From Bacteroidia bacterium (GTDB lineage: Bacteria; Bacteroidota; Bacteroidia; Chitinophagales; Chitinophagaceae), in contig JAUICZ010000004.1 in NCBI GenBank assembly GCA_030429205.1, positions 62,001-126,000 of the forward strand: a DNA stretch of 64,000 nucleotides. The letters run 5' to 3'. The position numbers and the translations under genes were made by a program. Of the stretch, positions 1 to 8,613 are shown piece after piece (within the stretch, counting starts at the first letter, position 1; every line of letters starts with the position of its first letter). The notes under the pieces were generated by a model. The model was not told the DNA's origin. It did no database searches and saw only the letters and a list, made by a program, of their open reading frames with translations.

Positions 1-298
1 TGAAGTGGCCTTCTCTATCCCACTCCATATCAAAAAACGTTAAACCAAGTTCGTTTTGAAATATAGCACGTTTCGTGCCAGTTTTTAACTCCTTGAAAAT
101 CAACAGACCACTAAGATGGTATTTTTTTAATATAAATATACCATCTACTATACATCTGTATATAGCTTTATCAAATTGAGGTTGAAACCTAAATGCAGAT
201 TGGGTTGCGTTTTTTCTTTGCAGATCTTTATAAGGAGAAGAACACCCTACTGAAAACAGTATTAGTACCAGACTACTTAGTCTTAAAAAGCGTTTCAT
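1..298 (-). CDS. Lipoprotein, partial (cut by window edge)
   Basis: An open frame begins at an ATG at 298 and runs off the left edge, so about 99 residues are visible and the C-terminus is missing. The N-terminus MKRFLRLSSLVLILFSVGCS is a lipoprotein signal with lipobox VGCS, so the mature protein should be lipid-anchored at Cys19. The rest, about 80 residues, matches nothing I recognise. The start lies inside the end of the LolA-like gene (26-base overlap), so it is probably translated in the same operon. The reading frame is open throughout. The function is unknown. Confidence 0.75.
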   Translation of the reverse strand, partial: MKRFLRLSSLVLILFSVGCSSPYKDLQRKNATQSAFRFQPQFDKAIYRCIVDGIFILKKYHLSGLLIFKELKTGTKRAIFQNELGLTFFDMEWDREGHF

Positions 299-905
299 TT
301 AAAGACGTATTATGCCTGACATTAGAAAATTGCATACTGGTGTAATCTCCACCTACTTCATTCATCACAAGCTTAGTCACATCTAAGCCATTTTTATCAA
401 AATACACATCTATGCTTTCAAAAAGCTGTTTCATTTCTGATGTAATAGGTGTCATAGTCAACAAGTACGATTGACCATTTGTATATGCCTTTGCTTTAAA
501 ATCAGGGTTAGAGAACACAGTACCACGCATACAGTCCATCATGATGCGGTTAACAGATTGCATCATTTTACTATTGCCGGTATTTATCTTGTTGGTAGAC
601 TGTTCGTCTTTGATGAGCAGCTTATTACCATTCATCACAAGCAGGTATTGATATGGTGAAGTATACTCAATACGCACCTTATCTTCTTTCTTGTAGTAGA
701 ATTTACCTTTAGAGCTGATCTTCTCTGATAGCAGTGATAAGTTTTTTACTTGCTTAAAGTCACTACTAATGTCTGATTTATTACTATTAGACGCTGCTAG
801 CGAGGTTTTAAATGCTGAAATATCCTGCAATGCCTTAAACCCTTTAGGTTGTGCATATGTCGCTAATGATATAAATAAAAGTATCGCTGTAAAAACCCTA
901 CGCAT
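273..905 (-). CDS. LolA-like outer-membrane lipoprotein carrier
   Basis: A periplasmic protein of 210 residues. The ATG at 905 is chosen because it starts directly at a signal peptide (MRRVFTAILLFISLATYAQ) and overlaps the upstream stop in ATGCGTAG. An upstream in-frame start at 941 would put 12 unlikely residues before the signal. The body shows the LolA pattern: an early SDFKQVKNLSLLSEKISSKG strand region, then GKFYYKKEDKVRIEY and later strands ending near the C-terminus. LolA proteins carry lipid-modified proteins or lipids across the periplasm. The neighbours are a deacetylase and a lipoprotein, not the usual lolA context, so this may be a specialised carrier rather than the housekeeping LolA. 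Confidence 0.8.
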   Translation of the reverse strand: MRRVFTAILLFISLATYAQPKGFKALQDISAFKTSLAASNSNKSDISSDFKQVKNLSLLSEKISSKGKFYYKKEDKVRIEYTSPYQYLLVMNGNKLLIKDEQSTNKINTGNSKMMQSVNRIMMDCMRGTVFSNPDFKAKAYTNGQSYLLTMTPITSEMKQLFESIDVYFDKNGLDVTKLVMNEVGGDYTSMQFSNVRHNTSLNETLFKTK

Positions 906-1668
906 ATGGTTGTATGTCCAATAATTCGTCAAGACCAACAAATGTAAAACCCTTTTCGCGGGCTTCGTCTATCAATTCCGTTAAAATTTCAGCTGTAACG
1001 AGCACTCTATCGTGCAACAAAACTATATCCCCACCTTTCAGCTTCCGTAATATCTTCGTCTTCAACTTCTGACCATCTTTTGCAGTAGTATCGTAAGAAC
1101 GCAGGCTCCAGCCTATTGAGTGCATATTAGCTCTGCGAATACCTTTTGCTACATTAGGGTTGGTTACCCCATAAGGCGGGCGAAATAACTTCGGCGCTTT
1201 TCCTATTACACGCATTATAGCCCTGCTACACTCATCTATCTCTTTTTTGATGTTCGATGCCTTTTTCATGTCAAAGCTATGGGCATGCTTAAAACTGTGA
1301 TTAGCTACAATATGCCCTTCTTCATACATTCTTTCTACTGTCTTAGGCAAACCTTCTACCCTGTAACCAATGCAGAAGAAGACCGCAGGCACTTTCTTCT
1401 CTTTTAGTATATCCAGCACATCGCCGGTCAACCCTACCGGACCGTCATCAAAGGTCAATGCTATTTTATTGTCGTTTCTATCACCATGATGGTGCGACTT
1501 AATAAAATAATTCCATCTGATAAAATAACTACCAAACCCTAAAACCAATGCATGCATAGCCCCAACGAGTATTGCATAGTTTATTGATATACCTACTGTA
1601 AAATGCAACACGATCAATGCCACTAATACAATGGTTACAATAATAGCTATGTATTGGCTTCTATACAT
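898..1668 (-). CDS. Polysaccharide deacetylase family protein (NodB domain)
   Basis: A membrane-anchored carbohydrate-esterase family 4 protein of 256 residues. Two hydrophobic segments (about residues 5-25 and 30-50) come first, followed by the NodB domain. Its motifs are visible: TFDDGP with the metal and catalytic Asp pair, HSFKH (the HxxxH metal ligands), RPPYG, and LLHD near the end. The family removes acetyl groups from N-acetylated sugars in glycans. The ATG overlaps the kdsB stop in TAATG, and its own stop overlaps the LolA-like start by 8 bases, so the genes are translationally coupled. The substrate cannot be told from sequence. Confidence 0.88.
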   Translation of the reverse strand: MYRSQYIAIIVTIVLVALIVLHFTVGISINYAILVGAMHALVLGFGSYFIRWNYFIKSHHHGDRNDNKIALTFDDGPVGLTGDVLDILKEKKVPAVFFCIGYRVEGLPKTVERMYEEGHIVANHSFKHAHSFDMKKASNIKKEIDECSRAIMRVIGKAPKLFRPPYGVTNPNVAKGIRRANMHSIGWSLRSYDTTAKDGQKLKTKILRKLKGGDIVLLHDRVLVTAEILTELIDEAREKGFTFVGLDELLDIQPYA

Positions 1669-2411
1669 TAGCTCAATCCGTTTTGTTCCATATAAGCTTC
1701 TGCCTTAACTACATCTTCGGGAGCATCAACAGCTACGCCTATGTGGCTAGTCACAGCCATTTTTATCGGCATACCATAGTCAATAAATCTGTTACACTCC
1801 AGCTGCTCTACCCGCTCGTGTAGAGAAGGCTGCCAACCTGCAAATTTTATTAATGCATCTTTTCTAAAAGCATAAATGCCTATGTGCAGATAATATGTCT
1901 GGTCTATATTCTTATCTCTTAAATACGGTACGGGGCTTCGTGAAAAATAAATGGCTTCTCCATTCTCTTTCAACAAAACTTTTACTCTGTTAGGGTTGTT
2001 GATGATCTCTTCATCTTTTGTCTCCTGCACTAGTGATGCCGCCTGCACAGCTTTACCTTCTTCGCCTGCAAACAATGCAAGTACTTTTGCCAATGGCTCT
2101 TTTTGGATGAATGGTTCATCGCCCTGTACATTTACGATTACATCTCCATCTATTTCTGCTGCAGCTTCTGCTATCCTATCTGTACCGCTGTCGTGTTCTT
2201 GTTTACTACGTAACACCTTGCCTCCATGCTGTTCTATCTCTGCCTGTATCTCATCACTATCTGTTACCACATACACCTCATCAAACAAACCTGTATGTAA
2301 TACAGATTGATAAGTACGCGTAATAAGAGCAACACCTTTTATCTTCACCAGCATTTTACCGGGAAAACGAGTAGAGCCATATCTGGCTGGTATCAATGCA
2401 ATTGACTTCAT
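1668..2411 (-). CDS. kdsB: 3-deoxy-manno-octulosonate cytidylyltransferase (CMP-Kdo synthetase)
   Basis: A cytosolic enzyme of 247 residues that activates Kdo with CTP to CMP-Kdo for lipid A/LPS core assembly. The N-terminal nucleotide-binding signature IPARYGSTRFPGK is intact, and NVQGDEPFI, FSRSPVPY and the LEQLECNR-like helix follow in the expected order. The length is normal for KdsB. It abuts the DUF423 gene with no gap and overlaps the deacetylase start by one base. Its presence implies an LPS-type outer membrane. Confidence 0.95.
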   Translation of the reverse strand: MKSIALIPARYGSTRFPGKMLVKIKGVALITRTYQSVLHTGLFDEVYVVTDSDEIQAEIEQHGGKVLRSKQEHDSGTDRIAEAAAEIDGDVIVNVQGDEPFIQKEPLAKVLALFAGEEGKAVQAASLVQETKDEEIINNPNRVKVLLKENGEAIYFSRSPVPYLRDKNIDQTYYLHIGIYAFRKDALIKFAGWQPSLHERVEQLECNRFIDYGMPIKMAVTSHIGVAVDAPEDVVKAEAYMEQNGLS

Positions 2412-2801
2412 TTAATTCTTCTTCAAAAAACTAATCAGCATTAACAGCCAACCTATAATGAATAATACGCCACCGATGGGTGTTAGTATTCCAAAACCTC
2501 CTAAACCTATTTGTCCATTGCTTTTCAAAGCTACCAGTAAATAGATCGAGCCGCTGAATAGTATTATACCTAAAATAAAAAGTATTGACACTATTCGCAA
2601 TAATTTTTGTGGTTTATAAGCATATGCAATACCTATCGCCAATAATGCTAATCCATGATACATTTGGTATTTCACGCCTGTTTCAAATGAACTTAGCAAG
2701 TCTACTGTCAAAATTGCTTTTAATGCATGCGCACCAAAAGCACCTAATATCACCGACAACATGGCAAATAAAGAACCTGCTACTACAGCCTGTCTATACA
2801 T
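2412..2801 (-). CDS. DUF423 family membrane protein
   Basis: A 129-residue integral membrane protein with four predicted hydrophobic helices and the typical DUF423 start, with GAFGAHALK near residue 22 and YQMYHGLALL near 47. The family (YwdK-like) is widespread but has no established biochemical role. It overlaps the start of the shikimate kinase gene upstream by 19 bases and abuts kdsB downstream, so it belongs to this minus-strand operon. Confidence 0.85.
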   Translation of the reverse strand: MYRQAVVAGSLFAMLSVILGAFGAHALKAILTVDLLSSFETGVKYQMYHGLALLAIGIAYAYKPQKLLRIVSILFILGIILFSGSIYLLVALKSNGQIGLGGFGILTPIGGVLFIIGWLLMLISFLKKN

Positions 2802-3301
2802 ATCTCAATAATTTTATCAAAACTTTCTATTGTTGTGTTTTCTGCCGGCAAAGTATAATGAGCTTGCTCATAATATTGCCTGCGCTCTTCGTATAACTTC
2901 TTCAACCGAGCATCTGCCGATGTATCATTAACTGGCGTCAAGGGTCTTTTATCTCCTTCGGCTTGTAGCCTTGCCTTTAAAACATCTCCAGGCACTTCAA
3001 GATATATTACACATCCATTGCTGAGCATCAACTCTATGTTATTGTAAAATGCCGGAGTACCGCCTCCACAAGCCAACACTGTATCTTTTATTTTATGCTC
3101 ATCAACTATTTCTTCCAGACTGCTTAATTCTAGTTCCCGAAAACAGGCTTCACCATTCTCATCAAAAACCTGTGGTATACTTCTACCCTCTTTATTTTCA
3201 ATATAATCGTCCAGGTCAATGAACTCAAACCCATATTTTTTTGACAGCATATTACCCCAGTATGTTTTACCTGCACCCGGCATGCCTATCAAAAAAATCA
3301 T
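2783..3301 (-). CDS. aroK: Shikimate kinase
   Basis: A P-loop kinase of 172 residues that phosphorylates shikimate to shikimate 3-phosphate in aromatic amino acid synthesis. It shows the Walker A loop GMPGAGKT at residues 6-13, the DLDD motif near 31 that binds Mg and substrate, FRELE, the shikimate-binding ACGGGTP loop, and the RPLTP lid Arg. The length is normal. It sits two bases after the cinA stop and overlaps the DUF423 start downstream. Confidence 0.94.
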   Translation of the reverse strand: MIFLIGMPGAGKTYWGNMLSKKYGFEFIDLDDYIENKEGRSIPQVFDENGEACFRELELSSLEEIVDEHKIKDTVLACGGGTPAFYNNIELMLSNGCVIYLEVPGDVLKARLQAEGDKRPLTPVNDTSADARLKKLYEERRQYYEQAHYTLPAENTTIESFDKIIEICIDRL

Positions 3302-3303
3302 AA

Positions 3304-4557
3304 TTACAGTTTATTGTTTACAAATTTCCACATCATAAGCATGCCCATTTGCGCGGCCTGCTCTTTGTTGATCCACCTGTCGTAATGAAACTTAAATCGC
3401 TTTGTTTCCACTCTATCTTTATCGGCCACTGCCATCCAAACAACCCCGGACTCAATATGATCATCTTCCCCTCCGTAACTAAGTTGCCCAGTTAAAGACA
3501 AGCAATAATCACAGTCCATCAACACTCTTGTTTTGTTAGCCAACTCAATAGCTACTTCTTCGCTAATAGCACTGTGTTCATCTAAAGCGGTGGCATCTAC
3601 ACCAACGACCTTATGCTTTAGTTTAGATTGATAAGGTACTATAGCCCCATTAAAATATGAGCTTGATCCTTGCACCTGTGTCATTAAGTGAGACACATAG
3701 CCACCGGTACAGCTTTCTGCAAAGCAAACTGTTGCTCCTTTTTCTTTTAATGCTCTTCCCAGTATTTCCTGTAATGGGATATCTTCTTCTGCAACAACAA
3801 TATTATCAATACGCTCTTTTATTTGCGACTGTATACCTGCTATTTCTTTTTCCAGTTGCTCTTGATTCGCCCCTCTACCTGTTAGTCGTAGCTTCACTAT
3901 ACCCGGGCTGGGCAAATACGCCAGTTTTATATGAACCGGTATTTGCTCTTCAATATCTTTAATATGCTCTGCAATAAAACTCTCACCTTCCCCTGAAGTA
4001 ATTATCGTTTGGTGAACAATGGCATCGCTGATGTACTTTTCTTTTAAACGAGGCAGAACACCCGTCGTCATAATATCCATCATCTCGAAAGGTACACCCG
4101 GCATAGATACTATAAACTTACCATTAGACTCAAACAACATACCCGGTGCTGTACCTACTTTATTAAATAAAACGGTACATACATTTGGCACTTCAGCCTG
4201 CTTAAGGTTTCTCTCCAAAAATGGCCTGTTGCGTATGGCAAATAGTTCCTTCACGTGTGTTAACACCTGTTGGTCTACTACCAACTCCCCACCAAAATAT
4301 TCGCTTAAAAAAGGCTTAGTTATATCATCTGCTGTAGGCCCCAGCCCACCCGTCATTAGTATAATATCAGCTCGGGGAATTTCTTCGTCCAATGCCAGTT
4401 TTATACCTTCTTTTGTATCAGTAACCGTCACCCTCCTTTCAATATCAATACCCAACTCGTTAAGACGTTGCGCCATCCATGCAGAGTTTGTATCAATAGT
4501 TTGTCCGATCAACAGTTCATCACCAATCGTAATAATTGTAGCCTTTACTGTACTCAT
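3304..4557 (-). CDS. cinA: CinA family nicotinamide-nucleotide amidohydrolase
   Basis: A two-domain protein of 417 residues. The N-terminal COG1058/MoaB-like domain has GDELLIGQTIDTNSAWMAQ and GGLGPTADDIT. The C-terminal PncC domain starts near residue 255 and carries FAESCTGG and SLTGQL. The known activity of the family is recycling of pyridine nucleotides (NMN deamidation and ADP-ribose hydrolysis). The competence role implied by the name holds only in some Gram-positives. It is four bases from the thioesterase gene and two from aroK. Confidence 0.93.
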   Translation of the reverse strand: MSTVKATIITIGDELLIGQTIDTNSAWMAQRLNELGIDIERRVTVTDTKEGIKLALDEEIPRADIILMTGGLGPTADDITKPFLSEYFGGELVVDQQVLTHVKELFAIRNRPFLERNLKQAEVPNVCTVLFNKVGTAPGMLFESNGKFIVSMPGVPFEMMDIMTTGVLPRLKEKYISDAIVHQTIITSGEGESFIAEHIKDIEEQIPVHIKLAYLPSPGIVKLRLTGRGANQEQLEKEIAGIQSQIKERIDNIVVAEEDIPLQEILGRALKEKGATVCFAESCTGGYVSHLMTQVQGSSSYFNGAIVPYQSKLKHKVVGVDATALDEHSAISEEVAIELANKTRVLMDCDYCLSLTGQLSYGGEDDHIESGVVWMAVADKDRVETKRFKFHYDRWINKEQAAQMGMLMMWKFVNNKL

Positions 4558-4561
4558 CTCT

Positions 4562-4972
4562 TTATTCGAAAAAAGGTTGAAGTTTATCTAATAGTAATTT
4601 CGGCATATTTGTTTTTTGCTTTTTAGCCGAATCATAAAAAACAAGTGTAGTTACCCCTTTGTTTAATAACTCTCCACTTTCATTATACAACTCAGAATGG
4701 AAATCTATTTTTGGAGTAGTTGGTAATTCTTTCAATATTGTTTTCACCTTTATTAAGTTGTCATACAATGCCGGTCGGTAATACTTGGCATTCAGCTCAA
4801 CAACAGGCATCATTACACCGGTCTCTTCCATTTCTTTATATGTATAGCCCAGCTCTCTTATGGCCTCTGCCCTTCCTACTTCGTAATACAAAGCGTAATA
4901 CCCGTAATACAAAAAGCCCATTTGGTCTGTCTCACCGTAGCGTACCCTGATCTTTGTTTCTGATGAAAACAT
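4562..4972 (-). CDS. Acyl-CoA thioesterase, 4HBT/YbgC-like hotdog protein
   Basis: A hotdog-fold protein of 136 residues. Its N-terminal motif VRYGETDQMGFLYYGYYALY corresponds to the YbgC/FadM signature, in which the Asp (here in ETD) is catalytic. The family's usual His after the VY/LY pair is replaced by Tyr or Gly here. Such enzymes hydrolyse acyl-CoA thioesters, and the preferred acyl chain cannot be inferred. The gene is packed between SDR and cinA with gaps of one and four bases. Confidence 0.85.
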   Translation of the reverse strand: MFSSETKIRVRYGETDQMGFLYYGYYALYYEVGRAEAIRELGYTYKEMEETGVMMPVVELNAKYYRPALYDNLIKVKTILKELPTTPKIDFHSELYNESGELLNKGVTTLVFYDSAKKQKTNMPKLLLDKLQPFFE

Positions 4973-4973
4973 T

Positions 4974-5744
4974 TTACTTTATTAAGTCTTTATTCCTGAT
5001 TGTGTATGTACTATTTGCCTGATTGGTGCAAGTCATGGTAACATCGTTTATACATACATGTGCCGGCAGGCTTGCTGTATAAAAAGCCACATCGGCTATA
5101 TCTTCTGCCTTCAATGGCTGCAGGTCATCATATACTCCTTTAGCTTTGTCCTCATCTCCTTTAAACCTTACTATAGAGAATTCAGTCTCTGCCATCCCCG
5201 GGTTTATTGCAGTTACTTTTATACCATAAGGTAACAAGTCTATACGCATAGTTTGGTTCAATGCTTCTACAGCGTATTTAGTAGCGCAATAAACATTACC
5301 ATTTAAGTAAGTCACTTTCCCTGCAGTAGATCCTATATTGATGATATGCCCCTGTTCACTCTTCTTAATGAGCGGCAACATCATTTTGGTTACATACAAT
5401 AAGCCCTTTACATTGGTGTCTATCATCGTATCCCAATCGTCTACATCTCCTTCATCTATTGTAGCCAGGCCTGCAGCTAAACCCGCATTATTTACTAATA
5501 TATCTAAGCTATCAATTTTAGCAGATAGTTCTTTTGCAGCCTGTTCTACTTCATCTCTATTTCTTACATCAAAATTTAAGGCTATAACATGCACGTTATT
5601 TTGTTCCAGCTCTTTTTTTAGCGTTTCTAGTCTATCAGAACGTCTTCCTGTGATGCACACATCATAACCATTCTCAGCAAACTTTTTTGCAATTGCTCTG
5701 CCAAAGCCTGATGTCGCTCCTGTAACTAAAATATTCTTACCCAT
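4974..5744 (-). CDS. SDR family NAD(P)-dependent oxidoreductase (YdfG-like)
   Basis: A classical short-chain dehydrogenase of 256 residues. It has the Rossmann cofactor motif TGATSGFGRA near residue 8, followed by TGRR, whose basic residues favour NADP(H). NNAGLAAG lies near 88, the catalytic Ser is in NIGSTAG, and YCATK carries the Tyr and Lys. The overall pattern resembles YdfG-type 3-hydroxy acid/serine dehydrogenases. It is the first gene of the minus-strand run ending at the left edge, and a hairpin terminator at 5803-5821 separates it from the gene upstream. Confidence 0.9.
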   Translation of the reverse strand: MGKNILVTGATSGFGRAIAKKFAENGYDVCITGRRSDRLETLKKELEQNNVHVIALNFDVRNRDEVEQAAKELSAKIDSLDILVNNAGLAAGLATIDEGDVDDWDTMIDTNVKGLLYVTKMMLPLIKKSEQGHIINIGSTAGKVTYLNGNVYCATKYAVEALNQTMRIDLLPYGIKVTAINPGMAETEFSIVRFKGDEDKAKGVYDDLQPLKAEDIADVAFYTASLPAHVCINDVTMTCTNQANSTYTIRNKDLIK

Positions 5745-5802
5745 AGTATTAGCTTGTCGTGTAAAGATAATGCCGTTTAGCTACAAAGCCTACCAGAAAA
5801 AA

Positions 5803-5821
5803 GGCAGCACAATGTGCTGCC
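5803..5821 (-). terminator. Rho-independent terminator of the gliding-type surface protein gene
   Basis: A perfect 8-bp stem, GGCAGCAC with GTGCTGCC around an AAT loop, is followed on the minus strand by a run of six T. It lies 28 bases past the stop at 5849 and should end that transcript before the SDR operon. Confidence 0.85.
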
Positions 5822-5848
5822 GAAAAACAATATTACCTATTATAGACG

Positions 5849-7813
5849 CTACCTGATAAGTACTGCGTCTCCTTTTTTATTTACCGTATTGCCGTCCTTA
5901 TCTTCAGCATTCAGCATCCAGAAGTAAGTACCTACCTCTGCTTTTTTTCCGTTATATGTACCATCCCAACCTTTACCAATAATGTCTGTATCAAAAACCA
6001 GCTCTCCCCATCTGTTGAATACTCTGAAATACTTATACTTTCTATACCCTACACTAAATGGTCTTAATAGATCATTATATCCATCTCCATTCGGGGTGAA
6101 GGCATTCGGCATAAACAAAGAACCCTGATCCACTACTAAAACACTTATATCGTCAGAGCCGATACAGTCTCTGGCACTTTGTATCGTTACATTATATTTA
6201 AACAACCCTGTATCCGGATATATACCAAAAGGGTTCGGCAGCGTTGTGGCATTCAAATATTTAGCGGGGCTCCAATCGTATATGATACCACCTTGTGCAT
6301 TAAAATCTATACGCTCTCCCTTTACAATAATAGTATCGTTACCTGCAAATGGTTTAAAACGCTCAATTTCTATTGTTTGCTTCAGTGTATCTACACATCC
6401 TTTTTGGCTTCTGGAAATAAGCTGTACATCGTAACTACCACCCAGCAAAAATGTATGTTTCGGATTTTGTTCGCTTGAGGTATTACCATCTCCAAAATCC
6501 CAGTCCCACCTTACAATTGGTTTGTAAGTAGCTTCCGACTTATCTATAAAACTTATCTCTGAAGACGGACACTGCAACCCTTCAAAGTTCCAGCTAGTCC
6601 AATATGATGGATATACCTTCACATACCTATCAATACTATCCGGACATGTAGATCCGTCATTAACGATCAACTTCACGACATAAGTTCCTGTATCAGGGTA
6701 AGTGAATGATGGTTCAAAATCTGTTGACGTACCTCCCGGTACTCCAAAATCCCAGTTATATTTAAACCCACCTATGCTCTTGTTTTGAAAATGCACATCA
6801 AGTCCCTGACATTGGATTATATACGTATTAGGCTCTTCTGACAAAATGGGAATATCTGCAAAAACAGCTTTAGAACAGTTTGTAACTGTAAACTGAAACT
6901 CTCTGGAAACAGTGTTGATCACTACACCATTACGCCATTCTTTAACACACACACTTACAACGTATATACCTTGAATGTTTGGTGTACCTGTAATTAAGCC
7001 TGTTACCGGATCTATTTGAACAATTGGACTACCACCCATAGGTCTTTGTGGAGAAAAACCTGCTGCATACCCAAAACTAGGAGGGTTTGCACCGGATACT
7101 CTAATTGGATTTGGAACAACCGGACTTGGTGGCCACGGCTTAGGATCTGTATTTGTACCTCCGGGATATGCATCACAAAACTCATAAGATAAAGAGTCTC
7201 CATCAGGGTCTATCGCAGAATGGTCATAAACCAATGGGTTGTTAACACATATGATCTGTGGCGGATAATTTTTAAAATATGCACTATTGTTACAACCAAC
7301 TTCCGGCACAGGAGGGATATCGCAAAAGAAAGTAGCACCTACCCTTCCCGGCTGGCTTATATTTAGTATTGTTTCATTACGACAACAACGCGTGTAAGTT
7401 ACTCTGTAGCCTGTACTGTTAACAGGTAATGTATAAGTCTTTATAAACCTAAGCCTTTTCAAACATACAGAAGGTGGATTATTAACACACTCATTTTTAA
7501 AGTTAGGCGGAACTAATACACTATCTATTCTTCCTCCTGTTCTACTGGGTATCGAATCCAATATTCTATAAGAACTACTGTTTGAGAATATGCCAATGTA
7601 AGCCGGTATATCCTCTCGCCTGGCAATAACTATTCCGTTTAAACAATCCTGGTATATTTCAACTTGTATTTCATACGTGGCGCTTCCACCGGAAACACCC
7701 AGGCATTTATACGTTATACCACCACCTACAATATGTGTTGCATTAGATTGTTGCGGTAAAAGAAGTACCGCCAGTAAACCTATAACAACCAATTTTTTAA
7801 ATCTTTTCCACAT
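5849..7813 (-). CDS. PKD-repeat surface protein with gliding-motility C-terminal domain
   Basis: An exported protein of 654 residues. The ATG at 7813 is preferred because it begins a signal peptide (MWKRFKKLVVIGLLAVLLLP) just after the upstream stop, whereas the longer frame would need a TTG. The N-terminal region is Cys-rich and starts ATHIVGGGITYKC, a form common in Bacteroidota surface proteins. At least two PKD-like domains follow (YNWDFG and WDWDFGDGN cores). The last 90 residues begin MPNAFTPNGDGYND and contain FRVFNRWGE, the gliding-associated domain used for type IX export (type B, PorP/SprF-linked). It likely acts on the cell surface or is secreted. It ends at a strong terminator. 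Confidence 0.9.
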   Translation of the reverse strand: MWKRFKKLVVIGLLAVLLLPQQSNATHIVGGGITYKCLGVSGGSATYEIQVEIYQDCLNGIVIARREDIPAYIGIFSNSSSYRILDSIPSRTGGRIDSVLVPPNFKNECVNNPPSVCLKRLRFIKTYTLPVNSTGYRVTYTRCCRNETILNISQPGRVGATFFCDIPPVPEVGCNNSAYFKNYPPQIICVNNPLVYDHSAIDPDGDSLSYEFCDAYPGGTNTDPKPWPPSPVVPNPIRVSGANPPSFGYAAGFSPQRPMGGSPIVQIDPVTGLITGTPNIQGIYVVSVCVKEWRNGVVINTVSREFQFTVTNCSKAVFADIPILSEEPNTYIIQCQGLDVHFQNKSIGGFKYNWDFGVPGGTSTDFEPSFTYPDTGTYVVKLIVNDGSTCPDSIDRYVKVYPSYWTSWNFEGLQCPSSEISFIDKSEATYKPIVRWDWDFGDGNTSSEQNPKHTFLLGGSYDVQLISRSQKGCVDTLKQTIEIERFKPFAGNDTIIVKGERIDFNAQGGIIYDWSPAKYLNATTLPNPFGIYPDTGLFKYNVTIQSARDCIGSDDISVLVVDQGSLFMPNAFTPNGDGYNDLLRPFSVGYRKYKYFRVFNRWGELVFDTDIIGKGWDGTYNGKKAEVGTYFWMLNAEDKDGNTVNKKGDAVLIR

Positions 7814-7824
7814 ATAACAACCGT

Positions 7825-8613
7825 CTATATACAATAATCGGCAAAACTATTCAAATCAACAACTAAACGTTGCGGATTCTCCACCATGCTCATGTGCCCA
7901 CATTGGTCATAGGTATACACAAAGTTAACGTCAGCCAGTGTGGATTGTTGTATCACAATTTTGTAGTCGGCTATATTATCTTGCTTACCCAACACCCACA
8001 TCACCGGAAACGCCTTATTTTTCAATATATGCGTTCTATCCAGGCGGTTTATCATGGCATTGTAAAAAACGGTAAGGGTCTTATTTTCAGTTAATAATGA
8101 GCGTTCTGTTATTAACTTTTGTTCTTCTTTTAAATAGTCTTCAGCCGCAAACAGGTTGGGTATCATTTGCCTGATAAATGGCTCTTTTCCACCTTTTTCT
8201 ATTAATGCTATCGTCTTCCTTCGTTGTTCTCTCTTTTCTTCAGTATCAGCCGTAGCAGACGAGTGTACTAAGGCAATACCCATAACCATCTCTTCAAACA
8301 ATTCTGCAAATGCCAACGCTGTATACCCGCCCATAGAATGCCCTGCTATAATAGCTTTCGGTTCGCCTTCTGCCTGCAACACATCTGCTATACATTTTGC
8401 CAGATCGTCTATACTGAACTCTTCTGTACTAAATGTACTTTCGCCAATCCCCGGAAGGTCGGGTACGATCACCTTATACTTTTTAGACAAATCAGGAATT
8501 ACTTTATCCCAAAGCTTACCGCTCAATGGAAACCCGTGTATCAATACCAGCGGTGTTCCACTACCATATACGTTGTAGGTAATGGTATAGTTTTCTTTCT
8601 TAAGCTTTTGCAT
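7825..8613 (-). CDS. Alpha/beta-fold hydrolase
   Basis: A cytosolic hydrolase of 262 residues. The oxyanion-hole motif HGFPLSGKLWD is near residue 25, the nucleophile elbow GHSMGG near 95, the acid in GKQDN, and the catalytic His in CGHMSMVENP near the C-terminus, so the triad is complete. There is no signal peptide. The substrate is unknown. Its start overlaps the DUF4105 gene end by 14 bases, and the surface-protein gene starts 11 bases downstream, so the three probably share a transcript. Confidence 0.88.
   Translation of the reverse strand: MQKLKKENYTITYNVYGSGTPLVLIHGFPLSGKLWDKVIPDLSKKYKVIVPDLPGIGESTFSTEEFSIDDLAKCIADVLQAEGEPKAIIAGHSMGGYTALAFAELFEEMVMGIALVHSSATADTEEKREQRRKTIALIEKGGKEPFIRQMIPNLFAAEDYLKEEQKLITERSLLTENKTLTVFYNAMINRLDRTHILKNKAFPVMWVLGKQDNIADYKIVIQQSTLADVNFVYTYDQCGHMSMVENPQRLVVDLNSFADYCI

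Noticed and set aside
4019..4591. Open frame of 190 codons on the plus strand
   Set aside because: Antisense to cinA; Ser/Ile-rich composition typical of a mirrored frame.
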